In this document: positions 7,511 to 14,544 of the stretch, piece by piece | Position numbering within the stretch: the first letter of the stretch is position 1 | Layout of the letters: each line of letters starts with the position of its first letter | Assembly (NCBI GenBank): GCA_030049955.1 | Contig: JASIJX010000017.1 | Coordinates: 1-16,326, forward strand | Source: Acidobacteriaceae bacterium | Lineage (GTDB): Bacteria > Acidobacteriota > Terriglobia > Terriglobales > Acidobacteriaceae | DNA: 16,326 bases | Direction of reading: 5' to 3' | The notes under the pieces: generated by a model | The model's database searches: none | The model's input: only the letters and a program-made list of their open reading frames with translations | What the model was told of the DNA's origin: nothing | Position numbers and translations under genes: made by a program

Positions 7511-9886
7511 TCATTTGCCGGCTGCAAACCTCCAGGAAATCGATCCGCCCACCCAGGACACCATGCGAATGCCGACGGCCTGCTCGTTGGCGCCGCAGTC
7601 GAAATCGTTGTAGTCGCCAGTCGGCCCCGAACCTGGTGCGCAATATGGAACCTGTCCTAGTTTCCAACCTGGCGCCATGGTCTCGGTGGTTTGACCTGTG
7701 TATCCGCGTACGATCTCGCTGTCCGCTCCCAACTCCAGCCGTCCATTCAGGAACGGACGCACCACGGCCAGTCGGGTTTCGCCCACGGGAATAGCCTCAT
7801 ACTGCGACGGGTGTTCGGGATTGCCTACATCCAAGAATTTGTGCCCAACGTACTCATACTCACCGCGGCCACGAAATCCCCAGGGCAATCGGTCGAGAGC
7901 CGTCAAAGCATCGAAGATCGTGCGCGGCGCTTCCGGCACCACAGTGCCGGGAACGCCGTTGAAGGTCGCCAAGCGCGCATCGGCCTTGGAGAAGACTGAT
8001 TGCAGCGTGCCAAAACTGAATTGATGACGCGCGCTGGCAGTGAGGAACTTCAAGGTGCTCGGCCCCAAGTCCTCCGCAGAGCCATTATCCGGATCGATTT
8101 TTGCCAAAGTAGCCGTCATCGTCGTCCGGCCCGCCGTTACGCGAATATCCGTGCCCGAGAACTGCTTTTCGAGTACCAGTTGCTCGGCGTGAGAGCGCTC
8201 GAACGGATCTGCCAGCGCCTTGTTGCCCGTTGAGGTTGCCGAAGTGGCCAGTTCGATGCGGGGGTCTTCCGTGAAGAAAGCCTGGCCGAGGCTGAAAGAA
8301 GCCGAAGGCAGCCAATGCGCCGGTCCCGCTCCCGGAGTCCAGGTCGCTGTAGCTTTAGGATTTTCGAACCCTTCCCACTCGTCGAAGGAAAACTGAGGCC
8401 GGAATTTGTCGACATTTTTCATCTCGATCTGGTCATTTCGCAGACCGCCGTAGAGATGAATATGCTGGCCGAGGTCTCCATGCAGGGCCGCATATGGAGC
8501 CACCTCGCGGATGGTGACGTTGTTCCCGAGCACGGGGACGAATGCGCCAAAGGCGGGCGGATTCGGTGAAAGGTAATGGTCCAGATCGTCGTTGCGGATA
8601 TCGTCTTCGTTGTAAAGAACTCCCACCATGCCTTCCATCCAGGGTTTGAATGTGTGGCTCTCGCGCGCCTCACCGCCCTCCACGGTACGGAATTCGCTTT
8701 GCCGGATCAGCCCCTCGCCGAAATTTGAAAACAGTGCCAGATTGTAGGTGCGGAAATAGCCCGAAAAGTCTGCCTCGTCGCTGGTCCCTGTCTTCCAGCG
8801 GTCATTGGCTGCCAGCAATCCCGTGTGCGTTTGGTCCTGCTGGCGCGGGTCGAGTGTGTCATTAACTTGCACGGCATAACCGATCGGCACCAGATTTCCC
8901 TCGTGCGAGTGCCCCCAATAGCCAATGCTGAGCAGCGCGATCTCGTGGTTGCCTGGATTGAAGACACGCATCGCGTTCCATTTGAACTGCTTCCGGTGTT
9001 CGAGCGTGCGCATTAGCCCGTTGCCGTAATTGGCCTCAAGCGCCAGCCACTCCCTCTTTGCCGGATCGGAGGGCGCGAGTCCCGCTGCGATATCCGCATC
9101 ACGGTAGTCTCCGGTCAAGGTGATGAATCGGCCGATCCGAGGCCGCAGGCTATAAGTCGCCGCCATATTCAGCGCATGATTGCCTTCGAGCACGTTGTAA
9201 GCGCCGCCATCGGTGCCCACGCTGCCCAGGGCAGCGGATATGTAAATATTCGGGTCAGCATATCCGTTGCCGTGCGCATTGGCCGAGAGATTATTCGGAA
9301 CGAGAAAGCCACCCACCGCGATGTACTGCGCGATCGGCTCGCCGTGATCTCCTGCGACTCCGGGCACAAAGTACTGTGGCGCCTTGATGCCCCCGGATGC
9401 GGTTTCGATGGGCATACCGGGTATGGAGACTGGCGCGCCGGGGCGACCAGGATTGGCATCGAGCAATTCTTCGCGAACCATGACCTTCTCGCCCGGATCA
9501 GGAGAGTCCAAAGCGATCTTGCTCACATCCGCTGTAACGATCACCTGCTGGGGCGCCGTGGCCAGGTGCTCCAGATGAAGCGTGATGCCGGCTGAAGCGG
9601 TCTTGGCGTCGAATCGCCGCGTAACGGCAGCGAATCCGGCAGCTTCGACATGAATAGTGAAGTCACCCATTTCAGGAAGCGTGAAGTGGAAGGCGCCGCT
9701 GGAATCGGCCGCCACGGTGAGGCGCTGTCGCGCTGAAACGATGTCGAGATGGGCTCCGGCCACAGACCTACCGGCGGGATCGACAACGACACCGGCGATG
9801 CTCCGGCTTCCGTTCTGCGAAAAAGCGGCAAGGGATACGAAAACATTCAGCAGAAGTGTGACGATTTTTATTTTCGTGCTACGCAT
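7511..9886 (-). CDS. TonB-dependent outer-membrane receptor, putative nickel transporter
   Basis: The protein has 791 aa. Residues 1-23 form a signal peptide. Residues about 28-110 form a carboxypeptidase-regulatory/Cna-B-like beta sandwich (SIAGVVVDPAGRSVAGAHLD), the usual N-terminal extension of acidobacterial receptors. The plug region is about 120-245, with conserved-looking GMPIETASGG, YFVPGVAGDHGEP and NAHGNGYADPN. The rest, to the C-terminus, alternates as expected for a 22-stranded barrel. His residues are frequent in the predicted plug and loops (GDHGE 179-183, NAHGN 203-207, GNHALN 235-240, WGHSHEGN 324-331, GDLGQHIHLYGG), which suits a metal or metal-chelate ligand. The gene starts 35 bases after the nikR stop on the same strand, so co-transcription is likely. 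NikR-linked receptors in other bacteria are predicted nickel transporters, so a nickel role here is inference. Oddities are a barrel end of WRFAAGK, with four residues after the terminal Phe, and a weak ribosome-binding site (AAGG about 17 bases upstream). Confidence 0.87.
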   Translation of the reverse strand: MRSTKIKIVTLLLNVFVSLAAFSQNGSRSIAGVVVDPAGRSVAGAHLDIVSARQRLTVAADSSGAFHFTLPEMGDFTIHVEAAGFAAVTRRFDAKTASAGITLHLEHLATAPQQVIVTADVSKIALDSPDPGEKVMVREELLDANPGRPGAPVSIPGMPIETASGGIKAPQYFVPGVAGDHGEPIAQYIAVGGFLVPNNLSANAHGNGYADPNIYISAALGSVGTDGGAYNVLEGNHALNMAATYSLRPRIGRFITLTGDYRDADIAAGLAPSDPAKREWLALEANYGNGLMRTLEHRKQFKWNAMRVFNPGNHEIALLSIGYWGHSHEGNLVPIGYAVQVNDTLDPRQQDQTHTGLLAANDRWKTGTSDEADFSGYFRTYNLALFSNFGEGLIRQSEFRTVEGGEARESHTFKPWMEGMVGVLYNEDDIRNDDLDHYLSPNPPAFGAFVPVLGNNVTIREVAPYAALHGDLGQHIHLYGGLRNDQIEMKNVDKFRPQFSFDEWEGFENPKATATWTPGAGPAHWLPSASFSLGQAFFTEDPRIELATSATSTGNKALADPFERSHAEQLVLEKQFSGTDIRVTAGRTTMTATLAKIDPDNGSAEDLGPSTLKFLTASARHQFSFGTLQSVFSKADARLATFNGVPGTVVPEAPRTIFDALTALDRLPWGFRGRGEYEYVGHKFLDVGNPEHPSQYEAIPVGETRLAVVRPFLNGRLELGADSEIVRGYTGQTTETMAPGWKLGQVPYCAPGSGPTGDYNDFDCGANEQAVGIRMVSWVGGSISWRFAAGK

Positions 9887-9921
9887 GGCGCTGGATCGTT
9901 TTCCTTTCGCTACAGGCTTCG

Positions 9922-10374
9922 TTATTTTCTGTGGTAGTTCTGGGATTCTTGCCCGTGCTCATGAGCGACAGCCGGGACTGTCATTACCAGACGCCCGTGC
10001 TGCACGCCTTTGAGGCCGATCAGACGGTCGGCAAGATCCTGTACGCGGGATGACCTGCCGTGCACGATTAGGACTTCGAGACAAAAATCGTGGTCGAGAT
10101 GCGCATGACTTGTGGAAACGACCAGTTCGTGGTGTTCGTGCTGGATTTCGATCAGCTTTTCTGTTACTCCATGGGCATGGTGGTTGTAGATGAGAGTGAC
10201 AGTGCCAACGACAGGAGCGTTTGGTTTCCCGGTTTGCTCATTGACCAGACGGTCGCGGATCAAATCCCGAAAGGCCTCTGATCGGTTGGTGTATCCACGC
10301 CGAGCGATTGAATCGTCGAAGCGGCGAAGAAGTTCGGAGTCCAGAGCGATGCCAATGCGGCTTAGATCAGGCAT
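9922..10374 (-). CDS. nikR: NikR-like nickel-responsive transcriptional regulator
   Basis: The ATG at 10374 gives 150 aa; a GTG at 10386 (adds MTHF) is an alternative, and neither has a well-spaced Shine-Dalgarno. Residues about 5-45 form a ribbon-helix-helix DNA-binding domain (LSRIGIALDSELLRRFDDSI, then RRGYTNRSEAFRDLIRD). Residues about 55-135 form the ACT-like tetramerisation and nickel domain. All four square-planar nickel ligands of E. coli NikR (H76, H87, H89, C95) are conserved as H79, H90, H92 and C98 in QHEHHE and SHAHLDHDFCLE. A His-containing tail (VAHEHGQESQNYHRK) extends beyond the E. coli protein. On the DNA-contact strand, Arg3 of E. coli is kept as R6, but the base-reading Thr5 and Thr7 align with G8 and A10, so the operator should differ from GTATGA-N16-TCATAC. 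The gene heads the operon with the downstream receptor. An inverted repeat at 10401-10431 suggests autoregulation: nickel-bound NikR would repress uptake. Confidence 0.92.
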   Translation of the reverse strand: MPDLSRIGIALDSELLRRFDDSIARRGYTNRSEAFRDLIRDRLVNEQTGKPNAPVVGTVTLIYNHHAHGVTEKLIEIQHEHHELVVSTSHAHLDHDFCLEVLIVHGRSSRVQDLADRLIGLKGVQHGRLVMTVPAVAHEHGQESQNYHRK

Positions 10375-10400
10375 AAAATGTGTCACGGCTCCCGCGGGCC

Positions 10401-10431
10401 CAGTAGCACGACAACCAGAATAATGCTACTG
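10401..10431 (-). promoter_or_regulatory. Candidate NikR operator upstream of nikR
   Basis: CAGTAGCA (10401-10408) and TGCTACTG (10424-10431) are perfect reverse complements separated by 15 bases. The inner half-sites GTAGCA and TGCTAC have centres 21 bp apart, two helical turns. This matches the geometry of the E. coli NikR site (GTATGA-N16-TCATAC) while the letters differ. The dyad ends about 14 bases upstream of the GTG (10386) and 26 bases upstream of the ATG (10374) of nikR, where a repressor would block the promoter. A minus-strand TTGCAC at 10436-10441 is a possible -35, but no -10 is clear. Assignment to NikR is inferred from position and geometry. Confidence 0.65.
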
Positions 10432-10694
10432 CATTGTGCAAAGCGAGGCAAAGCCGCCGAGCGCCAAGGGCTAAAAGGGCAAAGGCGCAGCCCGATTGCT
10501 TTGATTGACAACTCCAGGGCGATGCACTCATCGAACTTACCTTGCCGGCCCAATCGGGAATTCGGTCTCGCAAACGGGACTGTTATCGGTAATCGATTGC
10601 TTCCAAGAACCCGACTTACCGGGAGCTGTCCGGTTGCGCTGAAAATGTTGTCTACTGGCCGTTCATAGAACTTTCGAGACTGGGTCCTGCTCTC
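10432..10694. other. Upstream region of nikR with no recognisable gene
   Basis: About 260 bases lie between the operator-like dyad and the 3' end of the SnoaL-like gene. The open frames here (for example minus 10383-10769) run antisense or through the neighbouring genes and carry no domain. TTGACA occurs at 10505-10510 on the plus strand without a matching -10. It probably holds the nikR promoter and the downstream end of the SnoaL-like transcript. Confidence 0.4.
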
Positions 10695-10717
10695 ACGCGC
10701 CACCGTGGGTAGCGCGT
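10695..10717 (-). terminator. Hairpin at the 3' end of the SnoaL-like gene
   Basis: ACGCGC (10695-10700) and GCGCGT (10712-10717) form a perfect 6-bp stem around an 11-base loop, starting at the TAA stop of the minus-strand gene. No T-run follows on the minus strand, so it is at best a weak or factor-dependent terminator. Confidence 0.35.
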
Positions 10718-11139
10718 TAGGATCGATGTGCGAACGCGGCAGTCGGACCGGTTGTATCGGCCTCATCACCGAGGTCCATGGCTGCGATAAGACCGCTCTT
10801 CACGGTGAATATGTGGAGAACCTCGCTGTCGGAAAGAACATCCCCTTGAAGGTTCCTGACGAGTTGGTGCACGCTGACGCGGATCCTGCGCCCGTCTCGC
10901 GTGTCTTCGTCTCTCGTGCCGCCGTCTTCCTCGATCATTGCAAGCGGTTCGACATGGCCATCGAACTCGTCCCATTGTCGAGTCCAATAAGCGCGGATCT
11001 CTTCTTTTCCGACAACCCTGCCGCCCTCCGAAGCCTTGGGCCAGCTCACGTCTTCGGTCATCAGTGCTAATACACCGTCAATGTCCCGCGTGTTGAATGC
11101 GGAGTACGCCTGCTTAAGAATGGCCTTAGCGTCTGCCAT
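10717..11139 (-). CDS. SnoaL-like / NTF2-fold protein
   Basis: The start is the ATG at 11139, preceded by AGGAGG (11144-11149) with 4-base spacing, giving 140 aa. The frame stays open to 11406, but those extra residues have no domain character. The N-terminus MADAKAILKQAYSAFNTRDIDGVLALMTEDVSW is typical of the SnoaL-like/NTF2 superfamily: a helix, then N-x-x-D-x-x-x-x-x-x-L-x-x-D, then the first strand with Trp. It is followed by GKEEIRAYWTRQWDEF and a curved sheet ending EVLHIFTVKSGLIAAMDL. Proteins of this size form cone-shaped dimers. Some are isomerases, dehydratases or polyketide cyclases and many bind small hydrophobic ligands; the catalytic role here is unknown. The gene is divergent from the plus-strand SDR across 220 bases, so shared regulation is possible. 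The last residues (DTTGPTAAFAHRS) are low in structure and may be a tail. Confidence 0.85.
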   Translation of the reverse strand: MADAKAILKQAYSAFNTRDIDGVLALMTEDVSWPKASEGGRVVGKEEIRAYWTRQWDEFDGHVEPLAMIEEDGGTRDEDTRDGRRIRVSVHQLVRNLQGDVLSDSEVLHIFTVKSGLIAAMDLGDEADTTGPTAAFAHRS

Positions 11140-11359
11140 ACATCCTCCTATAACGCTTGCCGTGCACTCGATTCTATCCGCCAGACCGCTTATTCGATGA
11201 CGAGCTTTGGCGAAAGGAGCGTGTTCATCGCTTTCGATGTGGTAGTAAGCCGGCAAGTAACGGGAAACGGGCTTGCATGATCGGGCTGGCCGGTCTCGTA
11301 GTTCGATAATGGTGGACAAAGGCACTGAAGACAGCGTGCGAAGAGTGAGGGAGAGAAGG
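11140..11359. promoter_or_regulatory. Divergent intergenic region between the SnoaL-like and SDR genes
   Basis: These 220 bases lie between two divergent starts. The region contains AGGAGG for the minus gene (11144-11149) and a purine-rich GAGGGAGAGAAGG run directly before the plus gene ATG. Both reading frames remain partly open here (extensions of each gene), but without domain content. No clear -35/-10 pair or operator dyad was recognised. Confidence 0.35.
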
Positions 11360-12103
11360 ATGAAGACGTCGATAAGAACGCACGATGGACGAGTAGCGCT
11401 GGTCACCGGTGCTGCTCAAGGAATCGGCCAGGCGATTGCATTGGCTTTGGCAGAGCGAGGAGCACAGGTCATTGCAACCGACCTTCAACCGCCGAACGAA
11501 ACCGTTCGCAAGATTGGCTCCACGGCATACGCGCTTGAACTAGATGTTACGCAAGAAGAGCAGTGGCATTCCGTAGCCAACAAAGCTCGATACGTCGGCA
11601 ATGTAGATATCGTCGTGAATAACGCCGGATATTTTCCAAATCGCTCTATCGATGACCTGGATCTGGCGACTTGGCGGAAAACCATGGCTACGAACCTGGA
11701 CTCTCACTTTTTGAGCGTGAAGTATTTCTTGCCTGGAATGAGGAAGAAGAAGTGGGGCCGCTTCGTTGGCATATCGTCAAATATGGTTGGTTTAGCCATA
11801 CCAGGTATGAGCCACTATATCGCCACAAAAATGGGGATCATCGGGTTCATGAGAGGTTTGGCAAATGATGTTGCAAACGACGGCATTACCGCGAATGCGG
11901 TGCTGCCGGGGCTGATAAATACACTGGCAACTGCACCCCAATCGGAACTGCAAAAGCGCGCTACCTGGGAACAGCAGGCGATCAAGCGGCTGGGGGAGCC
12001 CGAGGATGTGACTGGTGCGGTTCTGTTTTTGACAGGTGACGATGCTTCATTCATCACCGGGCAGGCAATTGTTGTGGATGGCGGTCAGTATCGAATCGGT
12101 TAA
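11360..12103 (+). CDS. Short-chain dehydrogenase/reductase (classical SDR, NAD-type)
   Basis: The start is the ATG at 11360 (MKTSIRTHDGRVALVTG), behind a purine-rich GAGGGAGAGAAGG tract; the product has 247 aa, a normal classical SDR length. The Rossmann motif TGAAQGIG is at 16-23. Asp41 closes the second strand (VIATDL), which favours NAD(H) over NADP(H). NNAG is at 87-90 and Asn112 is in place. Ser139/Ser140, Tyr153 and Lys157 (SHYIATK) complete the catalytic set. The ending FITGQAIVVDGGQYRIG is the usual SDR C-terminus. It should oxidise or reduce a hydroxyl/carbonyl group of an unknown substrate in the cytoplasm. Third codon positions use A and T more than neighbouring genes (GGA, ATA, GTA, CTA codons are common), which could reflect transfer from a less GC-rich source. 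It is divergent from the SnoaL-like gene and ends 4 bases from the convergent flavoprotein gene. Confidence 0.9.
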   Translation: MKTSIRTHDGRVALVTGAAQGIGQAIALALAERGAQVIATDLQPPNETVRKIGSTAYALELDVTQEEQWHSVANKARYVGNVDIVVNNAGYFPNRSIDDLDLATWRKTMATNLDSHFLSVKYFLPGMRKKKWGRFVGISSNMVGLAIPGMSHYIATKMGIIGFMRGLANDVANDGITANAVLPGLINTLATAPQSELQKRATWEQQAIKRLGEPEDVTGAVLFLTGDDASFITGQAIVVDGGQYRIG

Positions 12104-12127
12104 ATTTCTACCAGTTGCCGATTTTTT
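12094..12127 (+). terminator. Possible intrinsic terminator of the plus-strand SDR, inside the opposing gene end
   Basis: AATCGG (12094-12099) and CCGATT (12118-12123) form a 6-bp stem around an 18-base loop that contains the SDR stop codon. Six T residues (12122-12127) follow on the plus strand. The loop is long, so strength is uncertain. The T-tract encodes the last residues of the convergent minus-strand flavoprotein. Confidence 0.4.
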
Positions 12128-13580
12128 CTGTAGCGCGTGCGGCGTTGTGCTCGGTCGACGGGGATGAAAACAGCGGTATGAGGCCCTCGGTCAATGTGGG
12201 GTGCGTCAGGACGGCGTCGCGCAACGCCGTATAAGGAAGCCCAGCGATCATTGCGACCTGGACGGCGGCCATGATTTCGCCTGCACCGACGCCCAAAACC
12301 GCGAACCCGAGAATCCGATCTGTGTCAGTTTCGACAAGAGCCTTCATGAATCCGCGCGTTTCCGACAGGGTGCGTGCGCGCAGATTGCTTCCCATTGGCA
12401 CTTTGAAAAGGCGATACGGGATCGCGTGCGCTGTCGCTTCGGCTTCACTGAGGCCGATACGGGCGAGCTCAGGATCGGTAAACAGACAGTAGGGAACCTG
12501 CCTGCCCGTGGTGACGCGATTGCCGCCTGTGATGTTTGCATGAACTACGCGAAAATCGTCGACGCTGATGTGCGTAAACTGCGGGCTGCCGGCAACCTCG
12601 CCGATTGCCCATACGCCTTGAGCGGTGGTTTGCAGTCGCTCGTTGACCTTGATATATCCTCGCTCGTTCAGTTCCACACCGGCCAGTTCGAGCCCGAGTC
12701 CTTCGGTGTTTGGCCTGCGGCCTGCTGCGACGAGCACATGGCTTCCGGTTAAGGTCCTCTCAACCCCGTTCTGCTCGAGGACGATGCTTACCGAGTTACC
12801 CGACTTGCCGGTGACTCGCCGGATTCGCGCTTGCAGATGAATGCCGATTCCTTCGTCTTCAAGGAGGTCGCGAATAGCCTGACACACATCTTCGTCTTCT
12901 TTCGACATCAGCCGCTCGTGGCGGTCAATGACTGAGACTTTGCTGCCGAACCTCCGCATGGCCTGCGACAGTTCTGCTCCTACGTAGCCGCCGCCAATGA
13001 TAAGCAGATGTTCGGGCAGTTCGCCGAGCTCGAGCGCTTCGATGTGCGTGAGCGGCTGCGCTTCAACAAGGCCAGGGATAGCTTCAATTGCCGCCCGCGT
13101 ACCGGTACTGACGATCACCTGTGCGCCGCGCAACTGACGGGTCGCTCCGCTGCCGAGGGTGACCTTAATGGTCTTTGGAGCGATGAATCGTCCAGTTCCC
13201 AGGATGAACTCTGCTCCGGTTTCCTTGTAATTTTCGAGATACATTGCGTTGAGGCCGGCGACCATTTTGCGCTTGCGCTCGCGGACCCCGGACATATCGA
13301 TCCTGAAGCCCTTGTGAGTGACGCCGAATTCTTCACTTTGGCGGAAGTAAGATGCGACCTTCGCGCTGTGGATGATGTTTTTACTTGGCAGGCATGCGAT
13401 GTTCGGGCACGATCCGCCAATGTATTTGCGGTCGACGACTGCGACCCGCTTGCCTTCGCCGGCGAAGGTCCAGGCAGCGATAGTCGAGCCCGTTCCGCCG
13501 CCGAGGATGACCAGATCGAAGTTTTCAGCCTGCGTTTTCTGAGGTTCGGGATGGGATGAGTTCTTCCCGGTGGGCTGCAT
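12108..13580 (-). CDS. FAD/NAD-dependent pyridine nucleotide-disulfide oxidoreductase (mercuric reductase / lipoamide dehydrogenase family)
   Basis: The protein has 490 aa. An FAD-binding Rossmann motif is near 23-34 (LVILGGGTGSTI). The redox-active disulfide C58/C63 sits in GGSCPNIACLPSK (56-67), a variant of the GGTCxNxGCxPSK signature. A second Rossmann motif GGGYVGAE (196-203) ends in an acidic residue (VIDR, Asp219), pointing to NAD(H). AAGRRPN is at 285-291. The second FAD-ribityl motif reads AIGEVAG, with Glu328 where Asp is usual. The dimerisation domain carries the His-Glu active-site pair H460/E465 (HPTLTE). There is no N-terminal heavy-metal domain and no C-terminal Cys-Cys pair, so true MerA function is doubtful. 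The electron acceptor is unknown. It lies 56 bases downstream of an SDR on the same strand, probably co-transcribed. Confidence 0.9.
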   Translation of the reverse strand: MQPTGKNSSHPEPQKTQAENFDLVILGGGTGSTIAAWTFAGEGKRVAVVDRKYIGGSCPNIACLPSKNIIHSAKVASYFRQSEEFGVTHKGFRIDMSGVRERKRKMVAGLNAMYLENYKETGAEFILGTGRFIAPKTIKVTLGSGATRQLRGAQVIVSTGTRAAIEAIPGLVEAQPLTHIEALELGELPEHLLIIGGGYVGAELSQAMRRFGSKVSVIDRHERLMSKEDEDVCQAIRDLLEDEGIGIHLQARIRRVTGKSGNSVSIVLEQNGVERTLTGSHVLVAAGRRPNTEGLGLELAGVELNERGYIKVNERLQTTAQGVWAIGEVAGSPQFTHISVDDFRVVHANITGGNRVTTGRQVPYCLFTDPELARIGLSEAEATAHAIPYRLFKVPMGSNLRARTLSETRGFMKALVETDTDRILGFAVLGVGAGEIMAAVQVAMIAGLPYTALRDAVLTHPTLTEGLIPLFSSPSTEHNAARATEKIGNW

Positions 13581-13636
13581 GCGACTTTCCTTTCCGAGTC
13601 AGAGGGGCAGTTGTTGACTCGCGTGGTTTTCGGAAT

Positions 13637-14380
13637 TCAGATCGCAGTGCGGCCTCCGTCCACGGCAAGTATTGCTCCATAAATGAAGCTGGAGCGGTCT
13701 GTTGCGAGGAAGACAATCGCTTCTGCGATCTCGGCGGCAGTTGCCGGCCTGCCGGCCGGCAACTGCGCGGCCAACTGTTCGATGCCTTCGCCCATTGCTT
13801 CGGTGCCCTCTGTGCGCGTTGGCCCGGGACTCACTGCATTCACGCGGACGCCGCTCGGTCCATATTCAGCGGCCCAGGTTTTGGTGAGCAGATTGATGGC
13901 GGCCTTGCTCGAACCATAGAGGCTCATCCCGAGCGCACCGTAATCGGAGACCATGGTCGACAGATTTACGATTGCCCCTTTGCCCCTGCCGGCCATCAGT
14001 GGAGCGAGTTCCGCTACGAGGAAATAAGGCGCCTTCACGTTGACGGAGAACACGCGGTCGAACTGTTCTTCCGTCATTTCATGCGTTGGCCCGAACGGAT
14101 AGATGCCCGCATTGTTGATCAGAATATCGACATGACCATTGCCGATTTCGAGCGCTTTTTTCGCCAGAGCGCGTGCACTCGCTGCATCTCGAAGGTCGGA
14201 GGAAATAAAGTCCGCTTTGCCACCCGCTGCGCGGATTTGATCGACGGTCTTCTTCCCCCGCTCCGCGTTGCGCCCCACAACCAATACGTGGAAGCCGAGT
14301 TGCGCCAGTTTTTCGGCCGTCGCACGACCGATTCCGCTCGTTCCTCCGGTGATCAGTGCTGTCGAGGTGTTGGTTGTCAT
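13637..14380 (-). CDS. Short-chain dehydrogenase/reductase (classical SDR, NADP-type)
   Basis: The start is the ATG at 14380, preceded by AGGAGA (14388-14393) with 7-base spacing, giving 247 aa. TGGTSGIG is at 11-18. Arg37 at the end of the second strand (LVVGRN) suggests NADP(H). NNAG is at 89-92 and Asn114 is in place. Ser141, Tyr155 and Lys159 (LYGSSKAA) form the catalytic set. The PG motif (SPGPTRTEG) and the C-terminal SSFIYGAILAVDGG are typical of the fabG-like classical SDRs. The substrate is unknown. It is the first gene of a two-gene minus-strand operon with the pyridine nucleotide-disulfide oxidoreductase 56 bases downstream. A second, only distantly similar SDR is encoded on the plus strand beyond that flavoprotein, with a different cofactor-binding residue, so the two are not a recent duplication. 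Confidence 0.92.
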   Translation of the reverse strand: MTTNTSTALITGGTSGIGRATAEKLAQLGFHVLVVGRNAERGKKTVDQIRAAGGKADFISSDLRDAASARALAKKALEIGNGHVDILINNAGIYPFGPTHEMTEEQFDRVFSVNVKAPYFLVAELAPLMAGRGKGAIVNLSTMVSDYGALGMSLYGSSKAAINLLTKTWAAEYGPSGVRVNAVSPGPTRTEGTEAMGEGIEQLAAQLPAGRPATAAEIAEAIVFLATDRSSFIYGAILAVDGGRTAI

Positions 14381-14469
14381 GTGCAATTCTCCTGAAAGGA
14401 ACTATGACTGATTCGACTTGCACGCGCGAGGATTTTTCCTCTCCGGAATCCCGGCGAGACATAAGCATG

Positions 14470-14477
14470 ACTATAGT
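14470..14477. promoter_or_regulatory. ACTATAGT palindrome upstream of the SDR-flavoprotein operon
   Basis: The perfect 8-base palindrome ACTATAGT lies about 90 bases before the SDR start. On the minus strand it gives TATAGT or TACTAT, good -10-like words, but no matching -35 was found at 16-18 bases. It could be a promoter core or a small operator. Confidence 0.25.
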
Positions 14478-14544
14478 ACAAATCGACGTTTGATTGATGC
14501 CGAGCTAATCTGTCCGGCGCCGGATGTGAGTGCCTTGGACAAAC

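Noticed and set aside
10383..10769. Minus-strand open frame of 128 codons upstream of nikR
   Set aside because: It covers the operator-like dyad and the 3' end of the SnoaL-like gene in another frame, with no domain.
11140..11406. N-terminal extension of the SnoaL-like protein to 229 aa
   Set aside because: The domain starts right at MADAKA behind a perfect AGGAGG; the extension has no family character and would overlap the start of the divergent SDR.
12201..12752. Plus-strand open frame of 183 codons within the flavoprotein gene
   Set aside because: Antisense shadow; Cys/Arg-rich without a domain, while the opposite strand has FAD, NAD and disulfide motifs.
13556..14395. Plus-strand open frame of 279 codons over the minus-strand SDR
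   Set aside because: It is a mirror of the SDR coding frame with no recognisable motif; the SDR has full catalytic residues and a ribosome-binding site.
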